DNA of 64,000 bases. Source: Paralvinella palmiformis. Lineage: Eukaryota; Annelida; Polychaeta; Terebellida; Alvinellidae. The stretch spans positions 742,001 through 806,000 of the forward strand of contig JAODUP010000275.1 of the NCBI GenBank assembly GCA_025642065.1. Reading direction: 5' to 3'. Within the stretch, counting starts at the first letter, position 1, and every line of letters starts with the position of its first letter. Made by a program: the position numbers and the translations under genes. Shown here piece after piece: positions 38,880 to 51,496 of the stretch. The notes under the pieces are model-generated. The model did no database searches, was not told the DNA's origin, and saw nothing but the letters and a program-made list of their open reading frames with translations.

Positions 38880-39066
38880 AGGTATTTCTGGGGAAAATAT
38901 GTAACAAATTTGTTGGGTATGCCAAATATGTATAAAAAATATGCTTTTGACAGTTTATGATGCTATCATGTTGTAAACTATCATAAACCTGTTTATGACA
39001 TGAGGTCATAAACCCTGAATTAATTCATGTTTTTTTTAACATTGTGTCATAAACTTGCCAACCCTG
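38880..39066 (-). mobile_element. CAGGGTTGGCAAG-ended element, copy X (one end)
   Basis: The outer end at 39066 reads, on the minus strand, CAGGGTTGGCAAGTTTATGA. About 170 bp align with copy Y, including TCATAAACTGTCAAAAGC. The far end was not found. Confidence 0.65.
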
Positions 39067-39363
39067 GTATAGTTAGATATCTCAGTTAGTGATGAAGATA
39101 GAACATTACAGAAGATTGTGAAATATATTCTTACAATGTGACAATTCTGTTTTGTCTTTTACTCAACATGTGATAGTGATCATTTACTTTACTGGCAGCG
39201 ATGTTAGCAAATTAATGTATTTACCAGTCAGAGATTTTCATTCATGATCAAGCATATAGCAGCATCAGTAGTAGCTGAAATATCATCATGGATCTAGTAA
39301 TATCAAATTATGTAAAAGAAAGTCTTTATTATACTGTCACAGTGATTTATTTCTATATGATTC

Positions 39364-39555
39364 AGGGTTGGCAAGTTTATGACATAATGTAAAAAAAATG
39401 GTGGATTAATCGAGGCTTTATGATGTCATGTCATAAACAGATTTATGATGGTTTTAAACTTTATGACATTCAGACAGTGTCATAAACTGTCAAAAGCGTG
39501 TATTTTTCATAAATATAGGGATAGTCAGCAAATTTATGAAATAATTATCCCAGGT
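39364..39555 (+). mobile_element. CAGGGTTGGCAAG-ended element, copy Y (one end)
   Basis: Begins CAGGGTTGGCAAGTTTATGA and runs collinear with the reverse complement of copy X. It shares only the terminal 11 bases with copies P and Q. The far end is not recognised before the minisatellite at 39749. Confidence 0.65.
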
Positions 39556-39748
39556 ACACTTTAAAGGTGGTTTTTAGAAGAATTGTATAGGTATTATTTG
39601 ATGATAAACAAATAGATTAATACACTTCTACATATATGGAAGATGTATGAACTAGTTATAGTTATTAAAAAAAAAATATCTTTTAAATGACAGAATATAG
39701 TGAAAGTATATTGATAATGGTTTCTGACATCATAAAGGTATTTATGTT

Positions 39749-40088
39749 GGATTTATTGCACTGTCACGTCCTATTAAGCAGGTTTATCACACCGTCACGT
39801 CTTATTAAGCAGGTTTATCACACCGTCACGTCCTATTAAGCAGGTTTATCACACCGTCACATCTTATTAAGCAGGTTTATCACACCGTCACGTCCTATTA
39901 AGCAGGTTTATTACACCGTCACATCCTATTAAGCACGTTTATCACACCGTCACATCCTATTAAGCAAGTTTATCACACCCTCAAGTCTTATTAAGCAGGT
40001 TTATTACACTGTCACGTCCTATTAAGCAGGTTTATCACACCGTCACGTCCTATTAAGCAGGTTTATCACACCGTCACGTCCTATTAAA
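39749..40088. repeat. 31-bp minisatellite, 11 copies
   Basis: The unit splits as CACACCGTCACGTCCTATTA plus AGCAGGTTTAT. Eleven consecutive units differ at a few positions (CGTCC/CATCC/CGTCT). It ends about 320 bp before the DENND2 start codon. Confidence 0.95.
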
Positions 40089-40280
40089 CCCATCAGTGAT
40101 ATGAATGTTGTAAATTATATAAAACAAGTTTCATTGGATAACAAATATTGAAGATATATTAAACTATCAGATAAACATGCCATAATAGAGAGAGAGGTGA
40201 TGACCTATTAACCTCAATTCTCTCCACCTAATAACATCTATTATGTATAGTTGCTATAGTTACCTTCTTCAATACTTCAT

Positions 40281-40408
40281 TTTCATTCAGCCAATGTGTA
40301 TCTTATTAATGGAAAATGTGTTTTTATTACTTATAGATCATGTGTTTATGGCACTCAGTTGACGCAAGATGTACATAGCATAGGACGATTTAAACGGAAC
40401 CATGTGGT
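40281..40408 (+). promoter_or_regulatory. Probable splice acceptor and 5' UTR of DENND2
   Basis: TTTTCATTCAG at about 40283-40293 is a good acceptor. The coding frame has a TAA at 40391-40393 and its first ATG at 40409, so the segment between would be 5' UTR of a spliced transcript. The upstream first exon is unknown. Confidence 0.5.
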
Positions 40409-42100
40409 ATGGCTCAGTCACATAAAGATGGCAGCACTGTCAAAGATATTCTGCATCAGTTCCAGTCTCAGCGAGATGGTCATATCTCAGGAAAGCCTCC
40501 AGTGGGTACCAAGGTTCAACATTCTGATTCTCTGTCGGGGAAGGAAAGTAAACCAATGAAGTCACTAAACACTGATGTTGAGACACCTGGTTCACTTACC
40601 AGACCGAGCATCAGACAGATTCCCAAAAATGTAGTTAACCAGAAGAGTCGACTTTTTAAAAAAGTTGAGCCTGATATCAGTGAAATGGCAGTTGATGAAA
40701 GGCAGGCAATGGGTGATTTGGAGAAACCCAGAAAGCCGGCCCCACCAAGACGACCACCCCTCGCTAAAAAACCTCCTACGGCTGTTGATAGAAAGCCCAG
40801 AGTTATTGGACCAAAGCCAAAGTTGTACCAGGATAAGGACGGGTCATCGTGTCGGGAGACGGAGGATGGTGAGATATCAAAATCATCTTCTGTCAGTCTA
40901 GGCTCTGCCAAATCTTTAGATGATGGCGACTTACCCATTGAGCCACGTTCAAAGGATGAATCATCAGCATTTAGTGATAATTTGGCTGACATTAGAGATG
41001 ATATCGATACATCTGGTAGGGTAAATAAAAAGTCACCAGGACAAGTTGTATCCGCTGAATCTAATGCCTGTCTCTATAGCAAAGTCGATAAAAGGAAGAA
41101 AACAAAATATCAGCAGTCAGGATCCAGACTCCAAAAGATTGACTCTAAAGCGATTGAGGACTTTCCAGCTGATACTGGTGGCATATCACAGCATCAGCGT
41201 CAGGTGGAATCTGATTTAGATGAGTCACTCGGTGGTGAGTATGCCATGCTAAGAGTATCCAAGGATAGTCAGGATATGAAAACATCTAATCAGATAAGTT
41301 GTGTTTCACCTCAACCAGATCGTAGCCAGATTCCGCCTAAGAAACCCCCAAGAACATTTGCACACGATGACTACATGATGCAGAAACAATTGAAAGAACA
41401 ACAAAAGAAAACTGTCAGGGGGATGAGAAAGCTGAAACAACATGGTGGAGATACAGAAATCAAACCAAAAACTGATGAATTCGGCTATGAATATGTTGAC
41501 TTGGATGAAGTACGATCAAACGAGAAGCGTGGTGTGAAACCTGCAGTGACTGGTGAACCAGTAACCAAACCTAGTGTTAAATATCAGACAATACACAGAC
41601 TGTCTTCTGTCAATGAGAGAACAAAACCTGCAAAATTGAAACAAACTCTAGAGAAGCCTTTGGAGAGACCTCCGCCTCCTCCACGGCCCCCTCCACCATC
41701 ACCCAGATCAACATTGCCAAGTCCCGGTGTGGATCAAGACAGGTGGAAAAAACCATTTGTCTATATGAAAGAACACAACACAAAAGTCCCGAAGACAGCA
41801 TTTCTTGCCAAGGGAAGCGTCACAAATCCTAGCTACGAGGCGGATTGGAATATTATTCGCATAAAGCACCCCAAGTCGGATGGAGACAACGGATCAACTG
41901 GTATCCTGAAGCGGTGCAAGAGTGATGAGTGTTTGTATGTTGAGCCAGACATACGTCTTAGTGAACCTATTTATATGGATCCCATCGATGCCATCAGTAA
42001 CTCACCACAAAAGGTCATTGTGGATGCTGAAGGTTATGCCATTCCAGAAGAAGTTGACGGAGTAAATACTTCCAGTGTGAACCACACTATACACAGAATG
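40409..42100 (+). CDS. DENND2: DENND2 N-terminal exon (disordered, proline-rich)
   Basis: Encodes 564 residues. Visible motifs: Lys-Pro-Ala-Pro-Pro-Arg-Arg-Pro-Pro near residue 109; Pro-Pro-Lys-Lys-Pro-Pro-Arg-Thr-Phe-Ala-His-Asp near 308, the conserved DENND2 family motif; a Pro-rich run near 419-440 suited to SH3 binding; and tyrosine motifs Glu-Tyr-Val-Asp, Leu-Tyr-Val-Glu-Pro, Ile-Tyr-Met-Asp-Pro and Tyr-Ala-Ile-Pro-Glu. The donor is ATG|GTTAGT at 42101. The frame stays open 25 more codons into the intron to a TAA at 42176-42178, so intron retention would give a short DENN-less product. Confidence 0.92.
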
Positions 42101-45100
42101 GTTAGTATGTCAGGGCTGAAAATTGGGGGTCGCCAACTCGCCCCTGGCGACTATTTCTTCGTAAGGGTGATCATTTAATTCAAAATACTCACCTGTCAGG
42201 CGACCATACTGTCGGACTGCAAAACTATTTGTGGTAAAGCCGAGATTCCATATATGCGATATGCAGCATGCAAATCCGAATGTGTATGTGACATTGCACT
42301 AGCATATGTGACATTGCTGTATCCATCATTTATGTGTTTCGGACACCCCTGTCACCTTCTGACCTATTTTTCTTGGGAAGTCTGCGTGGACACTGAATCA
42401 CATGGTTGAATCCGGAATTTTATGACCAAATCCATAAAATTCAGGATTCCTGGCTATGTAAGAAAGCTGGAAGACCGTGGTTATTGTATAATGACTGTGG
42501 TTTGAAGTTGGATGTTGACTTGAATTTGAAGGAGGAATAGACCTTGCCAACTAATATTTGCGGGCTTTTACACTGTGGGTCACTGCTCAGAGCAGCGGAG
42601 GCGGAGCTTCATGGTTTTCAGTGTAGGCTAGATTCTTTTCTGAACATCTCATTGTTCAGCATATTCCATTATTAAATGTTGTTATTGTGAACAAATTAGA
42701 CTAAATACTTCTTTAGTGAAGTCCGCTAGTATCGGTTGTCGCTTGAAAATTGAAATGGTGACAGACTGGGTTTGTTTACATTTTAAAATCAACTCATGGT
42801 TTGCGTTAATTCATGAGAAATAATACCCAAACGTAATATATCAATGCCGGATTATTGCTCTATCAATCAATACTTTTGTGTAATGCAATATGTCTCCAAA
42901 TTGAGTATTTTCGATCCAAATAGCACACCTGTTTGTTTATTAGAATTATGCCATCTATACCATGAGCCTACTGCTAGACGATGCAAAACAGAAAATGACC
43001 ACAAATAAAACAAATCGTTGAAGATATCTCTGAATTGTCCTGGTAAAATGATAGTATTACAACTGCCTTGTCCATTTTCAATATTATTATAAATGGCCAA
43101 AGATGTGTATTGAAAAAACACTATGGGAAAGCCACCGCCTCTACGTAAACTTGCTCTACGAATACGGCAATCCGCTTGTACAGCGAAATGTGTTCTGTGA
43201 ACTACCACATAGAACTTCCAATTTAATCTATTTTGTTTACTAAATCAGTCTTTGAATAGAAATATACTAAATATTACCTTATCTTTCATTTTCCTTTACT
43301 GACTGTTGGAATTGTGGAATATTATCACCGGCAATGATCGTTAAAATATACAAACAAATCTCGCATACACACTGAAATGGAAAGGATATCCAGACTCTGC
43401 GATTAACACGACCCGATTGTAGTAGTTCTAAATCCTGCCACCAGATGTCACTAGCTTAATTGACAAGGTCTATTAATTGATACACTTTTGAAAATTTATA
43501 TGTAATCTGTATTATTATTATTCCCTTTGTTAACCTGACAGTCGGCCATGTATATTTTTTCTGTTTGAGCTAAATAAAGTTTTGTTCTTGTTGGGGTGTA
43601 GATTGTGTTATTTTGCCAACAGTCAGTATGGTGGTTGGTTCATAAATCCCTCCTGAAAAGACCTTATATTACTTGAAATATGCCTGAGAAGCACTCTCAA
43701 AAGGTCTGATCCAAATTTTCTTGTTGGTGGTTATACCACCAGTGCAGCATTTTGGCCCACTGGCTGCACCACTCCCCTTTCAGGGCCACTGACATTGGAT
43801 AAGGGCCACTAACTTTTGAAAGTTAGTGGTCCTGTTGACATGTTCTTGTTAGTGTTGTAATGATGTGGTATGGTAGTTTGTTTTATTCAGTTAGGAGCCT
43901 TTGTGTTGGAAAGGGATTAGCAAAAATTCAACTTTTTGGTTCAGATGTGGCAGGTTTTGGGGGGAGGGAGGTCTCATTGTGTTAAAAAAAACACAAGACT
44001 GAGAATATAATTCTGGTTATTCTGTAATTAGTTTCAGCTATGACTATGTTACTATGTAATGTCCAGTTTATGTCTGTTGTGACATGTCTCATGAGAGATT
44101 GTATAAATTAGTTATTTTAATGGGTGAGATTTAGAATGTGACCCAAAAATAAATGTGTTTATAGCTAGCCTATGTGTTGGTCCAATGAGGGTTTTGAAAT
44201 TGAACATTTAAAACTATTATAGCAGAAATGATCAGTATACTATTGTAATATGAGACTTGGGTATATTTGTCAGACATGCTACGTTGAGGTGTACATGTAA
44301 TATGTAGAAGACAAGTGAGTAGGCAGGTTTGATAAAGGATTAAGTGTGTAGACATAAATGAATTACATTTGTTGATCATTTGTAGCCAGGTAAAAGAAGT
44401 TTTGTTTTTTAAAGTTATAATATTTCCATCATTATTGAATGCATCTATCCACGTTAATAATAAGTTTTTAATTCCATCTGTGTATAAAGACACAAGATTT
44501 AAAGCAAAATCTTTGCTGATCCGTGGTTCAGTGCCTCTATTTCCTGCTCAAGACTCTGTAGGTTTCAGAACAGTTGAGGATCTATCAGTTTGTTATCTAG
44601 GAAGTAAGCTCTCAGAGAAGTCATCATTATTTAAAGGATGTGTTTTGTCTATGATATTTTTTTCAGTTCTTTCACTTTTTCAAAGCAGTATCATGATAAA
44701 CTATTTTAATTAGATCACATCATACATTGATTAAAGGCCATTTGAACTCTTGCTGATTTGACCTCTGGATTTGACCACGTTGAAATCCTGCTGACATCAC
44801 ACATGGAACCCTCCCAGGTTAGCTCCATTGTGGAGTAGAGTACACCATTTTCATTTTCTCTTCACTGTTGCTCACTTTATTTGGTATTTGTTGTGATGTT
44901 GTTGTTTTTTTTTTTTTAGTGTTGGCTCATTAATAAGAGATGAGTTGCAGCTGATTGTGGCAATTCCAACAAACCAAACCAAAACATGCAAGAATTTCAT
45001 TAAAAACCGAACATTAGATGTTTATGTATCAAGTTTATCAAGACTAAATGAGATGACTTCACTCTGCCACCAAAATGTATCTGAGATTACTATTTTGACT

Positions 45101-47411
45101 ATAACACTTCAGGAGAGTAACACAGTTTGATGTATGACATAATTTGTTACAATAAATCAATTATTTTTATATTTTCAGCTCACTCTAAAATAAATAATTC
45201 CTCAACAAACGTGTAGATAATATTAATACCATCTATTTTATATTTTCAGTTTTTCATAACTATCTTGTCTGTAAACACTAATGAGATTACAATATATCTG
45301 GATATTTTAATTGTGTGAATGCAGAAATCTAGGTGTTTGGCAGTTACTAGAAGTCAAATAAGGCATTCTTTTGACTAACTCTATTCTTTTTGTTTTCAAT
45401 CCACAATTTCTGCCATATTATGGCTGTAAAGAGTTGTGTAATGTTGTCATGTGCACATTTTGTTGTAATAGATGTAACATGAATCTCTCTGTTTTCCCCA
45501 ACCCTGTGGATGTACACATATTAAGGTGTATAATTATACTATAAATAATCAACTCACCGTCACTGATAATTATCCAAAAGTCTGTCAACTTAATGTAAAC
45601 TCTAGATGTTTATAGCACTAGAAGTCCATCTGTGTCTTCATCCTGTTAATTGGGCAGTTCAATGATAGACTCAGTAAATTTCATTCTCAGTAGTTTGCTT
45701 AGAATTTTTCTGCCCCATCTGTTAATTTAGTTAGTTATCAATTAACCATGCAATTTTAGTAATTAGTAATTCATTAGACTTATGGGATACAGGGTCTAAT
45801 ATTGATACACAGAAGAAATTTGATACATTTCGTGACCTTTAAACCATTTCTGAACAGTTCTTGGCACTGATGACACACTCGCCATGGACCAGTCATTACA
45901 TTTTCCTGTTACCCCACTGGCTCATTCTCTATTCAGGAATGTAAAGAATAGAACATGTCAGGTCGGACGTTTTGTAATATTCGTTTTTAACTAACCTTCC
46001 TGCAGACCTAAAATACATAATGAAGTGTAATTAACCAGATACAGATTAGGATCTTCCCCAAATATTCTACTCCAACTTACCTTGACCAAAAAGTGACTCA
46101 TTGAGAGTTATTGACTGACTCAATATGTGACCATTCCTCTTCAGAATAGTACGACACCAGAAATGCCGTCGGGTGCGGGTGCGGGTGAAAGTCGGTTTTT
46201 AAAAAGGTCGCAGAATTGTGCAGGTGCAATTAGACTTCAGAACCAAGCTAAAAGAAAACCAGTAAGTAAACATGTTTAATTTAATGTTACTTCAGTTACT
46301 AAGCTTTTCCTTGATAATTCCAATATCTTTTTAAAGTTAAAAGATTGATTTCTAATACCGACGTGATTACATTGCTTGGCTCATAGGTACAAGATAAGCT
46401 TAGCAAGGCATACTCAGTACTACGACTAAACTTTGTCAGGTTTGATGATAGTCCTGATATATACAGGGAGACCAAAGATGGTAAGCTATGTATGATAACT
46501 ATGGTTGATTTTGTCTTTTGAGTTTCCCTGGAATATTAAATTATTGTGCAGCCAGCAAAATCAGCAATGTTAATTTAACTGTTTTAAATTTCAGATGACA
46601 GCGATAATGAAGTAAATCCCGAGGAACAGAATGAAAGGTTACATTATGTGTCGACTATCAAATTACGATTGGTAATTTTTTTTAATATTAAATACACTTG
46701 TTTGTTTGGTCATTTATTTTCTTTGTATTGTTCTTTGTTATGATTCTGTTTAAGTTCTGGTTACTCTAGGGGTTATAGTTCAAAGTCTACTCTTAGTGTA
46801 AATAGTCGGACTGTTCTTAGGTTCAGTTATGGCTTCAGTATATGAATGGTAATATTGATAAATAATTTATAAAATTAATATCGTTCTATGGCTAAGATAA
46901 CTTATCTGATTACTAGGAGGTACTTTAACATTGTATGTAATATTATGCTAAAGCTATACACGCTTTAAAATTCATTGCCGTTGTAGTCTATGGCTGTTCG
47001 CCAATCTCCTCATCGTACACCAGAAGAACTGCGGATGAAGCTGTTTAATTTTGCAGCAATCATAGGGTTGGAAAAAATTGATGAGGTGAACAGATACAAA
47101 ACAAAATCACACTTTCATTTTCCATACCAGGTTCGTTAAACATTTTATCTTCATATCATGCCAATCAAACTGATGTATAATTTAGTCATTGTGTGTGTAT
47201 GGTTGTATGTATGTGTGTGTGTGTGTATATATATATATGTATATATATATGCTTATATATGTATGTGCTTGTGTGTGTGTGTGTGATTATCCTTATTTAT
47301 TTATGTAATTTATAATTGACAGAAATCTGAGGAGATTGAAGCCATTTCACAATTCTGTTTTCCTGATTTACAAGTATGGAGACCTGTAACTAAATATAAA
47401 AGGTATTTTTT

Positions 47412-47445
<34 letters not shown>

Positions 47446-49597
47446 AATTTTTCAGAAATAGAACATGTAGAAATCATATTGCTATTTTAAGCCAGTAAAC
47501 TATTTCTGGCAAAAATCTATTTATGTTATTTAATATGAGAATTAGTTTAAGAAAATAGGATCTTTTCTCATCTGGATATTGTATAACCCAAAACTTAGTT
47601 TTCAATAAAGTTTTCAGTGTGAAACTGATCAAACTATCATGAAGCTTGTGATCATTTAGTGATACACTACTAATATGTCTTTCATATTTGGTAATTATTA
47701 AACATAATAACTAACTATAGTATATTAACCATTTTAGTACAAATACACTCAGTAATTTTTATTAGATTCATGTAGCATATATTACATCATTATAGAAAAT
47801 GTACTCTTAAAATCTTGACTCGTCTGTTAATATTAGTCTTATCAAGGTCACACTCCAAAGCTATTCAGACTATTTATAAAATAAAATAAAATGGACTAAT
47901 TTAAAATTGTGTCTCTTATTTAATTACAGAATTATGAGTTTCAGTGTGAAATCTAATAACTCTTTCTTCTTTTTTACAGTGAGACATTCTCTTTTGTGTT
48001 GACAGATGAACGTGCCAAGAGAAGATATGGCTACTGTATGAGATTTTTAGTAAGTTAGTATTATTGGTATAATTTTAACTGTGCAGGATGTCGTATAAAT
48101 CTACAATCACGTTGACAGTATAAAGGATATCTGTTATAATTGTGTGATTTATGTTGTATGATATGTGTAGCTTACTGTAATGTGCTACACATTTTCTATA
48201 TAGAAATATTTATATTAAAGTGGTAAAATATATTTTCAAGAAGCCTTTCACTTCTGAATCTGGAACACCCTGCTTTTGTGATAATATAGCTATATAATCA
48301 GGGTTAATGTGTCTTATTATATCTATTCACATACTGGTAAGACATCTGTGCATGCATATACCCACACATACCTACATTACACATTGGCTTAATGTATTAG
48401 TATTTTAAACAATTAAAAACTGTTTTAAAAGTTTTTTTTCTAATTTTTCGACATTTAATTTTTCTGTGGTGGAGACATAAGAACAAAGCAACTTTTCATT
48501 AATTTGTACAGAATTAGTGTATAACGTAGGATAAGCATTCTAGGCAGCCAGCTGGACTGGTATGATCTGAAAGTTACCAGCCTGGATTGAATGTTACTAG
48601 CCTGGATTGAATGCGGGCAGTCCAGTGTTGACGAAAAGGAATGACTCGTGTTTACAAACAAGGGCTCCACATACGTATGATTAGATAGGCCCACCTTGAA
48701 TGCGATCATCTGTGCTGAATGTGTTAATGCTGCACAGTTGACATTTCATTTTGAGATTTTCGTATAATAACCAGAGCCTTCTTACTGATCAGCGTGTTCC
48801 TTGTTCTTTTGTCTTTTTTATAACTTCTCATCATTATATTTAGCTTTTTTGAGAGGGTGAGAACTGTCCATGCTTGAAACAATACATTTTTTAGACCCCC
48901 TCCATCTATTTATGCATCGGTGATTAATTACGTGCCAGAAATTTCCGACTATGCAAATTAGGTTACACAGTGATGCTGCTGATTGGTTCATCAGTGATAA
49001 TAAAGCCTGAGCATGAGTCACGGAAAATCCCATGTCATTTATTGACTACAAATAGTCTGGGACTTACCTAGTGCATTCTGGGATGGAAGCAATGCTATGG
49101 GGGTAAACTAGACTGGTACTTCTTGCCGTGAGGTGACAAAGTAAGGAACAAATAAAGTTAATACAGCCTGCCTCGGGTGCTGGATGGGTGGTATTTTACA
49201 CTCCACAAAATAAAACCGTGTCAATTTATTCTGTTAATCTGTTGATTGTTTTCTGTCTATCAGCCTCCTGCTATAGGTAACAGGTTACCTATAGTGTTAT
49301 GTATCGTCAGTGCTCTGGATTCGTTCATGTTCTACAAGAGGTTACTTGGTGAAATTAGAGAGAAATATAAGATATCGCCGGATCATGCCGAGTTACTCGT
49401 ACAAGCCGCCTACGCCACACCATTGCCAGATCCTGGTAAAGAAGCCTGGGTAGTTTCTGAGGTAATCTCGTTTAATTAATCATTTTCTAACGACATTATG
49501 TTTGGAATTGCTCACCTCCTGCTGTTAAAGGATGTGACAGAGAATGTCTCCTCAGTGGTCTTGGCATTTGGCAGTGATATATTATTCTTTCTCTTAC

Positions 49598-49652
<55 letters not shown>

Positions 49653-51447
49653 CATTTAGATAGATAAATGATATAAATAATATTTATTTTTAGGGTGTGA
49701 ATGATAAAAGAGAAACAATCTTCTTAAAAAGACCATCAGATACACGCCAGGATAATGTAAGTTTTTAACAATCCCTTAAGTATACATCATAATTATATGA
49801 TCAGAAATTAGTCACCAATTGTTATCAGTTCCATTAAAACCATTCAAGGCATTAGGCTACAAAATCAATTTGATCTGGATCTAGTGTAAACACTGGAACA
49901 TTTGTCACTATGAAGTGTTTATCAATTAATTAATCCTATTATTAGTGTTATGTTTATTTACCATTGATTTCATCTGCTGAACTGTTTTCGTGAAGATAAC
50001 TCATTTGATTTCTGCTTCTCGTTTTAACTGACTCTCTCTAATACAAAATTAGGAACATCGTTGTTATCATAAAACCAAAAATTGAACAAATAAAATAGAA
50101 CTTCTCAAATTAGGTCAGCCAGATGACTTGACTGTTATGACCTGATTAGTGGGGTGTCTAGGTCTAGTGTCTAGGCCAATTACAGGACATCATTATATAA
50201 ACATCAGACTAGCATAAGTTAACCCAACCTCACTAACTTGGATCTTGGCTTGCCCAGAAGTATTAGGATTGTCTGAGACCTTTTAAGAATTGCATGCAGA
50301 ATTTTCAGATTTTTCGATGTCAGAATTGTCTGTTTGCTTATTTGTAATAAATAGAACTCTTTTTGGAAGAACCTGTACTTAAAGTGTTTTTAGCCTTGTT
50401 TATATTTTGATAAGTTCTTAGATATCAGATCCATTTGAATTTTTTTAGATTTCTTACACACAGACAACTATAAGAGATATATGATATTTTCTTGTTGATC
50501 TTTCTGACATACTGTGGATTGTTTTTGGATATGACTTTGTCGATGGTATGTGATTTTTAAAAGGTGACATCTGATCTAAGAGAAATTTATCTTGGTCCTA
50601 ATTCATATGGCAGCATAAATATGAGGCTTCCAATCAGAATTACTGAATTGGGTGTCAATATAAATAACTATTGATCAACAGGAAAGGAAACCATTTGATC
50701 GTAAATATCTTGTATGAGAGCATGGATTCTTGTAAACATAGTTATGTACAGTTATGTACTGTAAAAATGACGTGAATTTGGAGATAATGTGGTTTCAGGT
50801 TGATCTTTTTGGCCTTTTTTTAACTGAGTTTGATGACCTTTTTTCCAAATTTGCCTTATGGCTGATTCAGCAACCTTTTGGGTTTCTTGATAATGTTGCC
50901 TATTGCCAGTAAGCTGATCAATCAGTGAAAGTCTGGCACATATTTTCATTTGATAAAATATCTTTACAACTAGAAAGATGTCGTAAATTTGTGTGGTATT
51001 GTTTTTTAAAGCTCTATACAGCTCTTAAATTTTACTATTGAAATTCTGATGAAGTAACGAATATAAAGAAATTGTAAAATAATAATGAATTATGATGATT
51101 GCTATTGCCATATCACTTCTGAGCCAATCTCTATATTAGTTTGATCTAGATTAGTTTGAGATTTGTTTTTCTAACATTAATATATGAATGTTTTTATTCT
51201 ACAGGTATCATTCAGCAGTCTGTTGACTTGTTTGTCCATTGATAATCTGATTAGTGTATTTGCCTCGGTACTGTTGGAGCGAAAAATCATCTTTGTAGCA
51301 CAACATTTAAGGTTTGTTATGTTTTGGCTGCTCTTAATTATGTATTCAGTTGTCAGATGGACATTTTTGTGAGAACTGTCTAGGTTTATATTTGCATGCT
51401 CAGTTTCCCTAATGGCTACACTCTTCAATTTATGTGTGCATGTAGCA

Positions 51448-51496
<49 letters not shown>

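Noticed and set aside
39749..40088. CRISPR array from regularly spaced 31-bp units
   Set aside because: There are no spacers. Units are head-to-tail, so it is a minisatellite.
40516..40992. A 158-codon minus-strand frame opposite the first DENND2 exon
   Set aside because: It is a shadow of a low-stop, proline-rich coding exon. The plus-strand frame is longer and carries family motifs.
44369..44713. Possible extra DENND2 exon or unrelated gene in intron 1
   Set aside because: The exons on either side join in phase 0 without it, splice signals are weak, and the protein has no recognisable motif.
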